From: Candidatus Nitrotoga sp. M5
Lineage (GTDB): Bacteria; Pseudomonadota; Gammaproteobacteria; Burkholderiales; Gallionellaceae
Assembly: GCF_927904885.1 (NCBI RefSeq)
Contig: NZ_CAKMNW010000005.1
Location: forward strand, 83,636 to 147,635
Direction of reading: 5' to 3'
DNA length: 64,000 nucleotides
Position 1 is the first letter of the stretch; each line of letters begins with the position of its first letter. Below the pieces are notes generated by a model. That model worked only from the letters and a program-made list of their open reading frames with translations. It was not told the DNA's origin and made no database searches. A program made the position numbers and the translations under genes. Below, one piece after another: positions 9,035-20,507 of the stretch.

Positions 9035-11680
9035 ATGAAAATCGAACAAAAACATACTGATAAATCGCTGCCTGCCAGCGGTGCCACCTTGAAGCACACC
9101 CCCATGATGCAACAATACCTGCGCATCAAGGCAGAGTATCCCGACATGCTACTTTTCTACCGCATGGGAGATTTTTATGAGTTATTCCATGAGGATGCAG
9201 CTCGTGCTGCCAAGCTGCTCGACATTACGCTCACTCAGCGTGGTGCGTCCAATGGCCAGCCGATCAAAATGGCGGGCGTGCCTTACCATGCCGCCGAGCA
9301 ATATTTGGCGAGGCTGGTAAAGCTGGGCGAATCGATTGCCATATGCGAACAGGTCGGCGATCCCGCCACCAGCAAGGGGCCGGTAGAGCGCAAGGTGATG
9401 CGTATCGTTACCCCCGGCACACTCACTGATTCCGCATTGTTGGATGAAAAAAAAGACAGCCTGTTGCTGGCGCTGCAAGAGCGCGCTGGCAAGGTGGGGC
9501 TGGCTTGGATGAATCTGGCTTCAGGCAAATTTTTCGTCAGCGAAATTGATGCGCACAATTTGCCTGCCGAACTGGAACGCTTGCAGTTTTCAGAAATCCT
9601 GCTGGCCGAAAATGCTAATCAGCCGACACTCTGCAAAGTAGCCATCAAGACTTTGCCCGTTTGGAATTTTGATCTGGAAGCCGCTCGGCGCACACTGTGC
9701 CAGCAGTTTGCCACGCACGACCTGAGTGGTTTCGGGTGTGACAATTTTACGCTTGGCTTGGAAGCGGCGGGCGCGCTGCTCGGCTATGCCAAGCTTACAC
9801 AGGGGCAAGGTATCAGTCATGTGCACGCCATTCAGGTTTATGCTGCCGAGAATTTCGTGCGTCTGGACGCCGCCACGCGGCGCAATCTGGAAATCACCCA
9901 GACCTTGCGCGGCGAGCCTGCCCCCACCCTGCTTTCTTTGCTGGATACCTGCGCCAGTAATATGGGCAGCCGTTTGCTTAACCACTGGCTTCATCATCCG
10001 CTGCGCGAGCGCATCACTCTGCATGCACGACTGGATGCGGTTGATAAATTACAGGGATCTGCTATTCCGCAAACGGAAGAAGGGGAGCGGAGCTTCAGCA
10101 GCAGGCAGGCAATGTATCAAGCTGTTCACGAACAGCTCAAACCCTGTGTAGATGTAGAACGCATCACTGCACGCATCGCGCTGCGCAGTGCACGTCCACG
10201 CGATTTATCCGGTTTGCGTGACACGCTCACGCAACTGCCTCAATTGCATGCCGTATTAACCAGCGCTAATGCTTCAAGATTGATTGGCGATTTGGCCGCC
10301 GCCATGCAGCCGGATGCCGAACTCATCGCGCTGTTGCAACGTACGCTGCGAGCGGAGCCATCCAGCATGTTGCGCGAAGGTGGCGTTATCGCTGATGGCT
10401 ATGATGCGGATCTCGATGAATTGCGTGGCATCCAGACTAATTGCGGCGAATTCCTGCTGCAACTGGAAGCACGCGAACGCGCGCGCAGCGGCATCGCGAC
10501 CCTTAAAGTCGAATATAACCGTGTGCATGGTTTTTATATCGAGGTGTCGCTCGCACAGTCCACCAAAGTGCCGGACGATTACCGCCGTCGCCAGACCTTG
10601 AAAAATGCCGAACGCTATATCACGCCGGAACTCAAAGCCTTCGAAGACAAAGCTTTGTCTGCCAACGACCGTGCGTTGGCTCGCGAGAAGCTGCTCTACG
10701 AGCAATTGCTGGATCAGCTTGTGTCCTACATTGTGCCGTTGCAATGTATCGCCGCCGCCATCGCCGAGCTGGATGTGCTGGCCACCTTCGCCGAACGCGC
10801 TTCAGCATTGAATTTCTGCGCGCCAACATTCAGCGAAGAATCTATAGTGCACATCCGTGGCGGTCGTCACCCAGTGGTGGAAGCACAGGTTGAGCAATTC
10901 ATCGCTAACGACACTGAATTGGATGGCGCGCGCAAGGTGTTGCTTGTCACCGGTCCTAACATGGGCGGTAAATCCACCTATATGCGCCAAGTTGCGCTGA
11001 TAACATTGCTCGCGCACTGCGGTAGTTTTGTTCCGGCAGACGAGGTCGTGTTGGGCGAAATTGACCAGATTTTTACGCGCATCGGTGCTTCGGATGATCT
11101 CGCCAGCGGCCGTTCCACCTTCATGGTAGAGATGACGGAAGCGGCCAACATCCTGCACAACGCGACCGAGAATAGTTTGGTTTTAGTAGATGAAATCGGA
11201 CGCGGCACCTCCACCTTCGATGGCTTGGCGCTGGCCTATGCCATCGCCCGTCATTTGCTGGAAGAGAATCGCAGCCACACCCTGTTTGCCACCCATTACT
11301 TCGAATTGACCCGACTTGCCGATGAGTATAGTCAGCTTGCCAACGTTCATCTTGCCGCCATTGAGCACAAGAACAGCATTGTATTTTTGCACAGCGTGAG
11401 CGAAGGCGCGGCTAACCAGAGCTACGGTTTACAGGTGGCCGCCCTTGCAGGGGTGCCGAGGAGTGTCATTAAAATCGCGCGAAAGCAATTGCAAACACTG
11501 GAACAGAATAGCGCGTCACAACATCCGCAGGGTGATTTGTTCAGCGTTGTGCCGGACTTGCCCGAACTGCCGGAGCTGCCAGAGCACCCGGCGTTGATTT
11601 CATTGCGTGGTATTACGCCTGATGAACTTAGTCCGAGAGAAGCGCTGGAAAAATTGTATCAGTTGAAGAAATTGATTTGA
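9035..11680 (+). CDS. mutS: DNA mismatch repair protein MutS
   Basis: An 881-residue mismatch-recognition ATPase of the MutS1 type. The mismatch-reading Phe-X-Glu is at residues 47-49 in GDFYELF. The lever and clamp regions follow, then the ABC-type ATPase with Walker [10 protein letters not shown] (640-648) and Walker [17 protein letters not shown]. The C-terminal region ends with the [18 protein letters not shown] tail typical of proteobacterial MutS. It acts with MutL to start repair of replication errors. It converges on suhB with only 39 bases between stops. Full length and intact. Confidence 0.98.
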   Translation: MKIEQKHTDKSLPASGATLKHTPMMQQYLRIKAEYPDMLLFYRMGDFYELFHEDAARAAKLLDITLTQRGASNGQPIKMAGVPYHAAEQYLARLVKLGESIAICEQVGDPATSKGPVERKVMRIVTPGTLTDSALLDEKKDSLLLALQERAGKVGLAWMNLASGKFFVSEIDAHNLPAELERLQFSEILLAENANQPTLCKVAIKTLPVWNFDLEAARRTLCQQFATHDLSGFGCDNFTLGLEAAGALLGYAKLTQGQGISHVHAIQVYAAENFVRLDAATRRNLEITQTLRGEPAPTLLSLLDTCASNMGSRLLNHWLHHPLRERITLHARLDAVDKLQGSAIPQTEEGERSFSSRQAMYQAVHEQLKPCVDVERITARIALRSARPRDLSGLRDTLTQLPQLHAVLTSANASRLIGDLAAAMQPDAELIALLQRTLRAEPSSMLREGGVIADGYDADLDELRGIQTNCGEFLLQLEARERARSGIATLKVEYNRVHGFYIEVSLAQSTKVPDDYRRRQTLKNAERYITPELKAFEDKALSANDRALAREKLLYEQLLDQLVSYIVPLQCIAAAIAELDVLATFAERASALNFCAPTFSEESIVHIRGGRHPVVEAQVEQFIANDTELDGARKVLLVTGPNMGGKSTYMRQVALITLLAHCGSFVPADEVVLGEIDQIFTRIGASDDLASGRSTFMVEMTEAANILHNATENSLVLVDEIGRGTSTFDGLALAYAIARHLLEENRSHTLFATHYFELTRLADEYSQLANVHLAAIEHKNSIVFLHSVSEGAANQSYGLQVAALAGVPRSVIKIARKQLQTLEQNSASQHPQGDLFSVVPDLPELPELPEHPALISLRGITPDELSPREALEKLYQLKKLI

Positions 11681-11719
11681 TTCTCAAATTCTTCAAGTCC
11701 GATAAACTTCTAAAGTTGT

Positions 11720-12526
11720 TTATGAATTACTGGATTTCAGCTCCTCAGTCAGATGAGGCGCAATTACCTGCAGCATTTGCGCGAATACCTTGGGGTTAGC
11801 TGCACAAATATTGCCGCTTTTGAGGAAGGTTTCGTTGCCTTGCATATCACCGACCAAGCCGCCCGCTTCTGTAACCAGCAAACACCCTGCGGCAATGTCC
11901 CAAGATTTCAGGCCAAGTTCAAAAAAACCATCGTAGCGCCCGGCTGCAGTGTAGGCGAGATCAAGTGCGGCAGAGCCAGGCCGACGCAGGCCGGAGGTCT
12001 TTTGCATCATGTCGCGCAGGATGTTCATATAGGCATCCAAAGATTCAAACTTGGTGTAAGGGAATCCTGTGCCAAGCAGGCAGTCGGCCAGTTGGATCCT
12101 CTTACTTACGCGCAGGCGACGGTCATTGAGATAAGCACCGCAGCCACGCGTGGCAGTGAACAGGTCGTTTTTGGTTGGGTCATAAATGACTGCCTGGGTC
12201 AATACGCCATTGTGTTGCAATGCAATGGACACGGCGTATTGTTGAAAACCATGCAAGAAATTAGTAGTGCCATCGAGCGGGTCGATGATCCAAAGATATT
12301 CTGACTCGCCTTGGGCACCGCTCTCTTCTGCTAGAATTGCGTGTTTTGGGTAGGCATCCAGTAGGGTGGTAATGATGGCCTGCTCGGCTGCGCGATCCAC
12401 CTCGCTGACATAATCGGAGTGAGATTTTTTGGTGACAGTGAGATGGTCAAGATTATTGGCTGCGCGATGGATTAAATTACCGGCGCGACGTGCGGCTTTC
12501 ACCGCGATGGTGAGCATGGGATGCAT
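11720..12526 (-). CDS. suhB: Inositol-1-monophosphatase family protein SuhB
   Basis: 268 residues of the Mg2+-dependent, Li+-sensitive phosphatase family. Metal-binding motifs are AEESG (66-70), [12 protein letters not shown] (79-90, Asp82 and Asp85) and [16 protein letters not shown] near residue 214. The enzyme hydrolyses inositol monophosphate; the enterobacterial homologue also joins rRNA antitermination complexes, which may hold here. It is divergent from trmJ with only 14 bases between start codons, so the promoters of the two genes must overlap coding DNA or each other. Confidence 0.95.
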   Translation of the reverse strand: MHPMLTIAVKAARRAGNLIHRAANNLDHLTVTKKSHSDYVSEVDRAAEQAIITTLLDAYPKHAILAEESGAQGESEYLWIIDPLDGTTNFLHGFQQYAVSIALQHNGVLTQAVIYDPTKNDLFTATRGCGAYLNDRRLRVSKRIQLADCLLGTGFPYTKFESLDAYMNILRDMMQKTSGLRRPGSAALDLAYTAAGRYDGFFELGLKSWDIAAGCLLVTEAGGLVGDMQGNETFLKSGNICAANPKVFAQMLQVIAPHLTEELKSSNS

Positions 12527-12540
12527 AACGAACCTTTTTA

Positions 12541-13350
12541 ATGAGCAGTCGGATTGTTCCGATTGCGTATTTTAGTGTGAATTACACTTTGGATAAACCA
12601 GATACTTTAAATAATGTACGAGTGGTACTTAGTAATACCTCTCATCCAGGTAATATTGGTGCGGCTGCACGCGCGATGAAGACCATGGGGCTGCAGAATT
12701 TGTATTTGATTAATCCGAGACGTTTCCCTGACCAACAAGCGGATGCGATGGCGGCCAGCGCGGCAGATGTGCTGCAAAACGCGGTTGTGTGTGGCTCGCT
12801 GGACGAGGCGTTGCAAGGCGCGGTCTTGGTGGCGGGAATGTCGGCACGTGTCAGGGACATTTCGCAAGAGGTGCTCACGCCGCGCGAGGCGATGCCACAA
12901 ATGGTGCAACAGGCAACGCAGCAGCCTGTGGCACTTCTATTCGGCACTGAAATATCTGGTTTGACCAATGATGAGTTAGCGCGTTGCCACTTCATGGTGC
13001 GCATTCCGGTCAGCCCGTCTTATACGTCGCTTAACCTGGCTGCCGCGGTGCAACTGATATGTTATGAACTGCGTCTGGCTGCAGGGCAGGACGAATATGT
13101 CCCACCCGAACTGAGTCCGGCACCAGCAGAACAGGTAGAAAGATATTTCCGGCACTTGGAAGATACGCTTATCGAGATTGGTTTTTTACGAGAAAAGCAA
13201 TCAACCAAGCTGATGCAAAAGTTACGCCGTTTGTATGCGCGTGCACGGTTGGAGCATGAAGAAGTTAATATTCTACGTGGCATTCTGACTGTCACGACTG
13301 AATACAATACGCAACAAAAACTCGAAGATCAAAAAAAATTGAGTGAGTGA
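12541..13350 (+). CDS. trmJ: tRNA (cytidine/uridine-32-2'-O)-methyltransferase TrmJ
   Basis: A SPOUT-class RNA methyltransferase of 269 residues that 2'-O-methylates position 32 of tRNAs using S-adenosylmethionine. The N-terminal [25 protein letters not shown] region and the knot region ([33 protein letters not shown]) are diagnostic. The C-terminal helical extension is present. Homology starts at about residue 25. The 24 residues before it are unusual and no Shine-Dalgarno is seen, but no other in-frame ATG precedes the homologous part. cysE starts 14 bases after the stop, so the pair is probably co-transcribed. Confidence 0.94.
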   Translation: MSSRIVPIAYFSVNYTLDKPDTLNNVRVVLSNTSHPGNIGAAARAMKTMGLQNLYLINPRRFPDQQADAMAASAADVLQNAVVCGSLDEALQGAVLVAGMSARVRDISQEVLTPREAMPQMVQQATQQPVALLFGTEISGLTNDELARCHFMVRIPVSPSYTSLNLAAAVQLICYELRLAAGQDEYVPPELSPAPAEQVERYFRHLEDTLIEIGFLREKQSTKLMQKLRRLYARARLEHEEVNILRGILTVTTEYNTQQKLEDQKKLSE

Positions 13351-13364
13351 ATTTAGGTGCCCTG

Positions 13365-14093
13365 ATGTTTCAATCTATTAAAGAAGATATAGGCAGTGTA
13401 TTTGCGCGTGATCCAGCGGCGCGCAGTGCGTTTGAAGTAATTACCTGCTACCCAGGATTTCAAGCACGCTTGGTGCATCGCATGGCGCACTGGTTGTGGA
13501 GTGCAAATCTGAAATGGCTGGCGCGCTTTGTGTCGCATGTGGGCCGTTTTTTGACCGGCATCGAGATCCATCCGGGGGCTACCATCGGGAGGCGGTTTTT
13601 CATTGACCACGGCATGGGTGTAGTTATTGGTGAAACAGCTGAAATCGGTGATGATTGTACTTTGTATCACGGCGTAACGTTGGGTGGGACTTCATGGAAA
13701 GAGGGGAAGCGCCATCCTACGTTAGGTAATGGTGTCGTGGTTGGGGCCGGTGCCAAAATCCTGGGCCCTATTTCCATTGGCGATAGCGCTAAAATAGGGT
13801 CCAATGCTGTGGTGGTGAAAAATGTACCGGCGGGAGCGACAGCTGCCGGAATACCGGCGCGAATCCTTGATGAGGCTACCAAGAGGCCAGGTTTCAATGC
13901 TTATGGTATCAGTAATGACCAAAATGACCCGCTGGCTCAAGCTATTCATGGCTTGCTAGGGCATGGCATAGTGGTAGATAAACGCATCAATTTTATTTTA
14001 GAGCAGCTAGAAAAAATGGGTGTGAATATCGAAGAAGAACACGCCACTGCCGACAAATTCGATCCTAATTACCTGAATAAAATTGTTGATTAA
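13365..14093 (+). CDS. cysE: Serine O-acetyltransferase CysE
   Basis: Transfers acetyl from acetyl-CoA to L-serine, giving O-acetylserine for cysteine synthesis. 242 residues from ATG 13365 ([10 protein letters not shown]). A GTG at 13347 would add six residues but overlaps the trmJ stop. The N-terminal helical part ends near residue 65 and is followed by left-handed beta-helix hexapeptide repeats with [24 protein letters not shown] and the C-terminal GIPARIL. The C-terminal extension after residue 185 is longer than in minimal forms. Its place next to the iscR-suf cluster fits a role in supplying cysteine, the sulfur source for SufS and IscS. Confidence 0.95.
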   Translation: MFQSIKEDIGSVFARDPAARSAFEVITCYPGFQARLVHRMAHWLWSANLKWLARFVSHVGRFLTGIEIHPGATIGRRFFIDHGMGVVIGETAEIGDDCTLYHGVTLGGTSWKEGKRHPTLGNGVVVGAGAKILGPISIGDSAKIGSNAVVVKNVPAGATAAGIPARILDEATKRPGFNAYGISNDQNDPLAQAIHGLLGHGIVVDKRINFILEQLEKMGVNIEEEHATADKFDPNYLNKIVD

Positions 14094-14152
14094 GCGGTAA
14101 TTCTAATAGATCTCAATTTCGAGAAGCGTTACTTTGCAGATGCCCTGCCTAC

Positions 14153-14280
14153 ACCCGTTTCGTCTCAATGCGGCGTCACTCGAAAAAATTATCGCTTACA
14201 TATCAATCATATGTGCCGATTGAATTTTTAACTCCGATATTAAGTCTTGCCCAGGAACTTGAATTCTGAGAGGCGTCTGA
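14153..14280 (-). repeat. Dispersed MITE-like repeat, copy C (inverted)
   Basis: Reverse complement of the element at 7321-7463 and 21897-22070. Shared blocks are ACTCGAAAAAATTATCGCTT (14178-14197) and ACTTGAATTCTGAGAGGCGT at the right edge. It ends six bases before the IscR-type operator and iscR promoter. It fills part of the 476-base gap between cysE and iscR. Confidence 0.7.
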
Positions 14281-14286
14281 CAGTTA

Positions 14287-14319
14287 TTAGTTGACTAAAT
14301 CACTAGGGTATTTTATTAT
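14287..14319 (+). promoter_or_regulatory. iscR promoter overlapped by IscR type-1-like operator
   Basis: A -35 TTGACT (14291-14296), a 17-base spacer and a -10 TATTAT (14314-14319) form a near-consensus sigma-70 promoter. Positions 14287-14311 match the E. coli IscR type-1 consensus (ATASYYGACT...AGTCRRSTAT) at 22 of 25 places by my hand count, and cover the -35 element as in E. coli iscR. Transcription would start near 14326, leaving an untranslated leader of about 240 bases before iscR. No clear small ORF with a Shine-Dalgarno is seen in the leader. Confidence 0.7.
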
Positions 14320-14569
14320 TCTTCTAGAGATTGTTCATAAATTCTATTCGCGTGATGATCTCGCAGAATGAAATGGCAGTGAAGCTCGAGTGTGTTTTAT
14401 AAAAAACAATGTATGGGCTCAGATTAAGCAGGGGCTTTACATATTTGCACAGAGAAGAAGCAAAGTTAGGATAGTGCGGCTTATTTATAAAACATAAGAG
14501 CTGGTTCACGTTGGCATGTATGTCAGATAAAAATGCTGATCTTGTGCGATATAAATTCAGGGGAGAATC

Positions 14570-15043
14570 ATGCGACTTACCACTAAAGGGCGTTTTGCTG
14601 TGATGGCAATGGCTGATCTGGCGTTGCATGGTGGATGCAGCCCAGTGACACTATCAAGTATTAGTGAGCGCCAAAATATCTCACAATCTTACCTTGAGCA
14701 GTTGTTCGGTAAGTTGCGAAAGCGCAACGTTGTGGTTGCAGTGCGCGGCCCGGGTGGTGGTTATTATTTGGCACGTCCAAGCGAGCAAATCTCAGTGGCC
14801 GACATAGTCGTGGCGGTGGATGAGTCAGTGGATGCCACCCGGTGTGGTGGAAAGGCTAATTGCCATGACGATAAACAATGCGTTACGCATGATTTATGGA
14901 TGGGGCTGAACGAAGCTTTATATAGCTATATGGCGGGGGTAAGCTTGCAACAATTAGTCAACAATGCGGCTAAGCCCAAGTCCGGAGTTAAGACGATAAG
15001 CGTCAGCAAAAGGACTGCTAAGTCGGCGCTTGCGCCGGTGTGA
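14570..15043 (+). CDS. iscR: Rrf2-family iron-sulfur regulator IscR
   Basis: 157 residues. A winged helix occupies residues 1-70 (MRLTTKGRFAVMAMADLAL, SQSYLEQLFGKLRKR, RGPGGGYYLAR). The [2Fe-2S] ligands Cys92, Cys98, Cys104 and His107 all fall at the E. coli IscR positions, so this should be a genuine cluster-sensing regulator. It represses its own operon when clusters are plentiful; here the downstream operon is of SUF rather than ISC type. A Shine-Dalgarno (AGGGGAG) precedes the ATG by about six bases. Its own type-1-like operator lies 260 bases upstream. Confidence 0.95.
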   Translation: MRLTTKGRFAVMAMADLALHGGCSPVTLSSISERQNISQSYLEQLFGKLRKRNVVVAVRGPGGGYYLARPSEQISVADIVVAVDESVDATRCGGKANCHDDKQCVTHDLWMGLNEALYSYMAGVSLQQLVNNAAKPKSGVKTISVSKRTAKSALAPV

Positions 15044-15274
15044 CTTAGACTTGAAACGTGTTAGACGCATTTTCGATCGTTAAATTTCGTGGGATGAGGT
15101 AGTGAAGTGCGTGACTAAATCGCGCCTTATCACCTCAACCATATTGCCTATTTCTAATAGGCGGGATTGAAGCAACTTTCGAACTAGATAAATGCAGTAC
15201 ATATTGCAGCCTTTGTTTGCAATAAACCCAAATTGAATCGATGCTCTCTTTGGCTACTATTAGGAGATTAAATA

Positions 15275-15634
15275 ATGGCGATTACATTAACTGAAAGTGC
15301 GGCAAAACAGATCCAAACTCAACTTGCAAAGCGCGGAAAAGGCCTTGCACTTCGCGTCGGCGTCAAAAAAGTAGGTTGCTCTGGTTATGCTTACACCTAT
15401 GACTATGCTGATGAAGTGCTTGCAGGCGATCATATGTTCGAAGCGCATAACGCAAAGGTGGTGTTTGATGACTCGACCTTGTCTTATATTAACGGTTCGC
15501 GTTTAGATTTTGTGACCGAAGGGCTAAAGCAGATGTTTAAATTTGAAAATCCCAATGTCAGCAGTATGTGCGGCTGTGGTGAGAGCTTCAACCTGACAGG
15601 TGAAGCGGCAAAGTCCATCGTTCAAAATTCATAG
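15275..15634 (+). CDS. A-type iron-sulfur carrier (IscA/SufA)
   Basis: 119 residues of the HesB/IscA/SufA family, which carry and deliver Fe-S clusters to apo-targets. The three conserved cysteines are Cys35 (VGCSGY), Cys99 and Cys101 (MCGCGESF). The protein could be named IscA or SufA; its position ahead of sufB favours SufA. AGGAG lies eight bases before the ATG. The 230-base gap after iscR contains a short hairpin, GCCTAT/ATAGGC (15146-15162), without a T-run, so read-through from iscR is possible. Confidence 0.93.
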   Translation: MAITLTESAAKQIQTQLAKRGKGLALRVGVKKVGCSGYAYTYDYADEVLAGDHMFEAHNAKVVFDDSTLSYINGSRLDFVTEGLKQMFKFENPNVSSMCGCGESFNLTGEAAKSIVQNS

Positions 15635-15719
15635 TTAAGGGGTAACCGTTTAATTGCCTTGCTATAGACCATGGACATGTTTTTTTCTTCGATCTTGATG
15701 ATTTCTCGGAGGTAACACA

Positions 15720-17156
15720 ATGAGTGCAACGCTGCAAACCCTCGTCAACCAGCCTTATAAGCATGGTTTTGTCACTAGCATTGAGTCAGATGTCGCGCCG
15801 AAGGGATTGAATACAGATACCATCCGGATGATTTCGACTAAGAAAAATGAACCGGAGTGGTTGCTTGAATTCCGGCTAAAATCCTACGAAGCCTGGCTCA
15901 AGATGGAAGTGCCTGCGTGGTCGAATGTCCATTATCCGGAGATCGATTTCCAGGCAATCAGCTACTATGCTGCGCCCAAGCAAAAACCGAAATTGAAAAG
16001 CATGGACGAAGTCGATCCTGAATTGTTACGTACGTTCGAAAAGCTTGGCGTGCCACTACATGAGCGCATGGCACTTGCGGGCGTTGCGGTTGATGTCATT
16101 TTCGACAGTGTTTCGGTGGCGACTACTTACAAGGATAAGCTTGCCGAAGTGGGCATCATTTTCTGTTCCATGTCGGAGGCTGTGCTTGAGCATCCCGAGC
16201 TGGTGAAACAATATCTCGGTACCGTGGTATCAACTAGTGATAATTTTTATGCTGCGCTTAACTCGGCGGTATTTACCGATGGCTCGTTCTGCTACATCCC
16301 CAAGGGTGTTAAATGTCCGATGGATTTGTCGACCTATTTCCGCATCAATACGGAGGAATCAGGTCAATTCGAACGCACGCTGATCATTGCTGAAGAAGGC
16401 GCTTCAGTCTCCTATCTTGAAGGCTGTACCGCGCCCGCGTTTAGCAGCAACCAGCTGCATGCGGCGGTAGTTGAGCTTGTAGCACTCGATAATGCCGACA
16501 TCAAATATTCAACAGTGCAAAATTGGTATTCGGGTGATGAAAACGGCATAGGTGGTATTTACAACTTCGTGACCAAGCGCGGTTTGGCCAAAGGTGTTAA
16601 CTCGCGCATTTCATGGACTCAGGTTGAAACCGGCTCAGCGGTCACCTGGAAGTATCCTTCTTGTGTGCTGCTTGGCGATAATTCGGTCGGTGAATTTTAT
16701 TCGGTCGCGGTCACCAATCATTATCAGCAAGCCGATACAGGCACTAAAATGATACATATCGGTAAAAATACGCGCAGCACCATCGTCAGTAAAGGTATTT
16801 CGGCTGGCCATTCAAATAACAGTTATCGCGGGTTGGTCAAGGTTGCTCCAAGCGCTGCTGGTGCACGTAATTATTCGCAATGTGATTCAATGTTGGTCGG
16901 CCACCAGTCAGGTGCCCACACCTTCCCCTATATCCAAGTAGCTAACAATAGCTCCCAAGTCGAACACGAGGCATCCACCTCGAAGATCGGTGAGGATCAG
17001 CTGTTCTACTTTGCACAGCGTGGAATTGACGCAGAGGCTGCAGTATCAATGATTATTAATGGGTTCTGTAAAGACGTGTTTCAACAATTACCAATGGAGT
17101 TTGCGGTCGAAGCAACCGCATTGCTCAGTTTCAAACTTGAAGGGAGTGTTGGATGA
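15720..17156 (+). CDS. sufB: Fe-S scaffold subunit SufB
   Basis: 478 residues, the usual SufB length. It is the scaffold subunit of the SufBC2D complex, where new clusters are assembled from SufS-derived sulfur and iron. Diagnostic stretches are [50 protein letters not shown] and the C-terminal [21 protein letters not shown] strong GGAGGT lies six bases before the ATG. Its stop overlaps the sufC start by four bases, the mark of a tightly coupled sufBCDS operon. Confidence 0.98.
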   Translation: MSATLQTLVNQPYKHGFVTSIESDVAPKGLNTDTIRMISTKKNEPEWLLEFRLKSYEAWLKMEVPAWSNVHYPEIDFQAISYYAAPKQKPKLKSMDEVDPELLRTFEKLGVPLHERMALAGVAVDVIFDSVSVATTYKDKLAEVGIIFCSMSEAVLEHPELVKQYLGTVVSTSDNFYAALNSAVFTDGSFCYIPKGVKCPMDLSTYFRINTEESGQFERTLIIAEEGASVSYLEGCTAPAFSSNQLHAAVVELVALDNADIKYSTVQNWYSGDENGIGGIYNFVTKRGLAKGVNSRISWTQVETGSAVTWKYPSCVLLGDNSVGEFYSVAVTNHYQQADTGTKMIHIGKNTRSTIVSKGISAGHSNNSYRGLVKVAPSAAGARNYSQCDSMLVGHQSGAHTFPYIQVANNSSQVEHEASTSKIGEDQLFYFAQRGIDAEAAVSMIINGFCKDVFQQLPMEFAVEATALLSFKLEGSVG

Positions 17157-17947
17157 TTCACCAAGACAGCAAGGTATTACTTGAAGTGAGCGGGCTTTGC
17201 GCAAACGTTAATGGTACCGAAATATTAAAAGGATTGAACTTGACTGTACGGAGTGGCGAAATTCACGCCATTATGGGCCCAAACGGCTCAGGCAAGAGCA
17301 CGTTCTCCAAAATACTCGCAGGCCATTCTGCATATGAGGTCACCGGCGGTACAGTGATGTTTGAAGGCCAGGACTTGCTCGAACTTGCTCCCGAAGAGCG
17401 TGCCCGTGCCGGCGTATTTCTCGCTTTTCAATACCCGATTGAGATACCCGGCGTCGGTAATAGCCAGTTCCTGCGTCTAACTTATAATACTGTTCAGACG
17501 CATCGCGGCAAAGAAGAGCTCGATCCGCTCGAATTTGATGACTTTGTGCGTGAGAAGATGAAATTGCTCGAAATGAGTCCTGATTTTCTCGAGCGTAGCG
17601 TTAATGAAGGCTTTTCTGGTGGCGAAAAAAAGCGCAACGAAATATTGCAAATGGCGATGTTAGACCCACGACTGGCAATTCTGGATGAGACTGATTCAGG
17701 CCTCGACATTGACGCACTCAGGGTCGTTGCGGGCGGCGTCAACCAACTTGCTAACAAAGATAATGCGATCGTGCTGGTAACGCACTATCAGCGTCTGCTG
17801 AACTATATCGTGCCGGATTACGTGCATGTGATGGAAGCAGGCCGTATCATCAAGACTGGTGGCAAAGAACTTGCGCTCGAACTCGAATCGCGTGGTTACG
17901 ACTGGGTTGGGGTCGAGCACAAGGCTGCAATGGGGGCGCAGGCATGA
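17153..17947 (+). CDS. sufC: Fe-S assembly ATPase SufC
   Basis: 264 residues, a soluble ABC-type ATPase that binds SufB and SufD and powers cluster assembly. Walker [10 protein letters not shown] (42-50), signature FSGGEKKR, Walker [17 protein letters not shown] and the switch histidine in LVTHYQRLL are all present. [10 protein letters not shown] is typical of SufC. Starts and stops overlap sufB and sufD by four bases each. Confidence 0.98.
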   Translation: MIHQDSKVLLEVSGLCANVNGTEILKGLNLTVRSGEIHAIMGPNGSGKSTFSKILAGHSAYEVTGGTVMFEGQDLLELAPEERARAGVFLAFQYPIEIPGVGNSQFLRLTYNTVQTHRGKEELDPLEFDDFVREKMKLLEMSPDFLERSVNEGFSGGEKKRNEILQMAMLDPRLAILDETDSGLDIDALRVVAGGVNQLANKDNAIVLVTHYQRLLNYIVPDYVHVMEAGRIIKTGGKELALELESRGYDWVGVEHKAAMGAQA

Positions 17948-19251
17948 GTGCATCCGCAACTGTTAATGCGAGTTACCTGGAAAACCTGCTAGCAGGGCAA
18001 CCACATTTGCCTGCAAGTCCATTGGCATGGCTCAATGCATTACGCGCGGAGGCGGTTGACCGCGTGGGTGCGCTGACAGTGCCCACCCTGCGCGATGAGG
18101 AATGGCGCTTTACCGATATTTCGATGCTCACGAAGATGTCATTTCATCCGGTGCGCACAACAATCAGCCTTCAGGTCGCAGACATAGAACGCTTTTATAT
18201 CGAGGAAGCGACTACCCGACTGGTATTCGTCGATGGAGTATATGCCCCGCAGCTGTCTAGTGCTGCTACAGACCATGGCATATCGGTGCTCAATTTAGAA
18301 GCTGGATTTGCCGCGCACGCAGCAGCAATCGAACCATATCTAGGTCGCCTCACAGAATTCCACAACAATGTATTTGCTGCTCTTAACACTGCATTTCTGC
18401 ATGACACGGCATTGATCGTCGTGCCACGCGACATTTCGGTTAAGGTGCCAGTGCATCTGCTGTTTATCGCAACGCAAAAGGATGTCGTAAGTTACCCGCG
18501 TTGCTTGATACTTGCCGAGTCCGGTAGTGCTGTGACAGTGATTGAAGATTATGTTTCATTGCAAGAAGATGCCTATTTCACCAATGCGGTGACCGAAATC
18601 GCGTTGGTCGATAACGCGCGCGTCAACCATATCAGGGTGCAACGCGAAGGTGCGAAGGCGTTCCATATTGCAAACTGCGCGGTATCAGTTGCACGTGCTA
18701 GTAATTATCAGTCGGTGAGTGTTGCGTTCGGCGCTCGTATTTCGCGTTATAACCTGAATGTCAAGCTAGCTGAGGGGGCTGAATGTGCGGTTGACGGATT
18801 GGCGCTAATCTCAGGACGCCAGTTGGCCGATACACATACCTGCATCGATCACGCGAAGCCGCAAGCCATAAGCAATCAGATGCATAAGTGTATCGTCGGC
18901 GGCAGTGCGCATGCGGTATTCAACGGTAAAGTTATGGTGCGTCAAGATGCACAACGTACCGATTCAAAGCAGTCCAATCGCAACCTGCTATTGACCAGCA
19001 AAGCCCACGTAGATACCAAGCCGCAACTTGAGATTTTCGCTGATGACGTGAAGTGCACACATGGCGCGACTATCGGTCAGCTCGACGACGAGGAAGTATT
19101 TTATTTACAGAGTCGAGGGTTGTCCGATACCGCAGCGCGCAATATGCTTACTTATGCATTTGGGGCTGAGATCATCGAGCGCATACCCATTTCATCGCTC
19201 AAATATCAGCTTGAACAAACCGTGCTCGAGCAGACCTCAGCCCAGTTATGA
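17944..19251 (+). CDS. sufD: Fe-S assembly subunit SufD
   Basis: 435 residues, the SufB paralogue that completes the SufBC2D complex and is needed for iron acquisition. The N-terminal part has [12 protein letters not shown]. The C-terminal beta-helix shows [20 protein letters not shown], the [16 protein letters not shown] segment, [23 protein letters not shown] and the final helix. His and Cys in KCTHGA correspond to residues used in cluster formation at the SufB-SufD interface. It overlaps sufS by four bases. Confidence 0.97.
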   Translation: MSASATVNASYLENLLAGQPHLPASPLAWLNALRAEAVDRVGALTVPTLRDEEWRFTDISMLTKMSFHPVRTTISLQVADIERFYIEEATTRLVFVDGVYAPQLSSAATDHGISVLNLEAGFAAHAAAIEPYLGRLTEFHNNVFAALNTAFLHDTALIVVPRDISVKVPVHLLFIATQKDVVSYPRCLILAESGSAVTVIEDYVSLQEDAYFTNAVTEIALVDNARVNHIRVQREGAKAFHIANCAVSVARASNYQSVSVAFGARISRYNLNVKLAEGAECAVDGLALISGRQLADTHTCIDHAKPQAISNQMHKCIVGGSAHAVFNGKVMVRQDAQRTDSKQSNRNLLLTSKAHVDTKPQLEIFADDVKCTHGATIGQLDDEEVFYLQSRGLSDTAARNMLTYAFGAEIIERIPISSLKYQLEQTVLEQTSAQL

Positions 19252-20507
19252 GTGAAATTCAGGCAGCACTAAAATATAACTCGCCATCCACATTCGATGT
19301 GGATGGTATTCGCGCTGATTTCCCAATCCTGAAGCTGACGGTTAACGACAAACCGCTGGTGTACCTCGACAACGCAGCCTCAAGCCAAATGCCTCAGCAG
19401 GTGATCGACCGCCTGGTGTGCTACCAGACAACGCAACACGCCAATATTAATCGCGCGGTGCATTACTTGTCAGAGGTTGCAACCTCTGAATTCGAGGAGG
19501 CGCGTCGCAAATTACAGCGCTTCATTAATGCAAATGAAGAGCGCGAAGTAATCTTCACCAGCGGCACTACTGATGCGATCAATCTGGTAATGCATGGCTA
19601 TGGTCGTAAGTTCATTGGAGCCGGCGACGAAATTATTTTGACCACGCTAGAACATCATTCGAATATTGTGCCGTGGCAGATGTTGGCAGAAGAAAAGGGT
19701 GCGAAGATTCGCGTCGTGCCGATTAACGATGCGGGTGAGTTGCTCATAGACGAATATGAGAAACTTTTCAACGAGCGCACAAAGTTCGTCGGTGTAATGC
19801 ATGTCTCGAACGCGCTTGGCACGATCAACCCAATAAAAGAAATGATAGCATTTGCACATGCGCGTGGAGTGCCGGTGCTGGTGGATGGTGCGCAGGCCGT
19901 CCCGCATATGAAAGTTGACGTAAAGGATCTTGACTGCGACTTCTACGCATTTTCGGGTCACAAGCTGTGCGGGCCAACCGGCATCGGCATTCTTTACGGC
20001 CGTGCTGAGCTGCTAGAAGACATGCAGCCATTCAAGGGTGGCGGCGACATGATTTTGTCGGTGACGTTCGAGAAAACTATTTACAACACAATTCCGCATA
20101 AATTCGAGGCTGGTACCCCGCCAATTTCGGCGGCAATTGGGCTTGGTGCTGCTGTTGACTACTTGTCGGAGATCGGCATGGATGCAATAGCCGCGTACGA
20201 ACTCGACCTGCTAAAACACGCAACTGAGCAAATAAATGCTATGCCAGGTGTGCGGATTCTAGGCACCGCTGAGCACAAGGCCGCAGTAATATCCTTTGCA
20301 GTTGACGGTGTGCATCCACATGACATCGGCACACTACTCAATCAGGAAGGCATCGCTGTGCGTACTGGGCATCATTGCGCACAGCCAATTATGCATCGTT
20401 TGCATGTGCCGGCTACTTCACGCGCATCGTTCGCGTTTTACAACAGTATGGATGAAGTCGATGCATTGATCGCCGGCATCCGCACCGTACAGAAGATATT
20501 TACATAA
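19248..20507 (+). CDS. sufS: Cysteine desulfurase SufS
   Basis: 419 residues, a group II PLP-dependent cysteine desulfurase that releases sulfur from cysteine as a persulfide. PLP lysine Lys239 sits in FSGHKLCGPTG and the persulfide cysteine Cys377 in the short rigid loop RTGHHCAQP, the hallmark distinguishing SufS from IscS. Group II enzymes need a sulfur-accepting partner. No SufE is visible here; the next gene is SufU, so the SufS-SufU pair is expected. The stop shares a base with the sufU start. Confidence 0.97.
   Translation: MSEIQAALKYNSPSTFDVDGIRADFPILKLTVNDKPLVYLDNAASSQMPQQVIDRLVCYQTTQHANINRAVHYLSEVATSEFEEARRKLQRFINANEEREVIFTSGTTDAINLVMHGYGRKFIGAGDEIILTTLEHHSNIVPWQMLAEEKGAKIRVVPINDAGELLIDEYEKLFNERTKFVGVMHVSNALGTINPIKEMIAFAHARGVPVLVDGAQAVPHMKVDVKDLDCDFYAFSGHKLCGPTGIGILYGRAELLEDMQPFKGGGDMILSVTFEKTIYNTIPHKFEAGTPPISAAIGLGAAVDYLSEIGMDAIAAYELDLLKHATEQINAMPGVRILGTAEHKAAVISFAVDGVHPHDIGTLLNQEGIAVRTGHHCAQPIMHRLHVPATSRASFAFYNSMDEVDALIAGIRTVQKIFT

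Noticed and set aside
15146..15162. Short GCCTAT/ATAGGC hairpin between iscR and the A-type carrier gene
   Set aside because: Six-base stem without T-run; too weak to call an attenuator or terminator.
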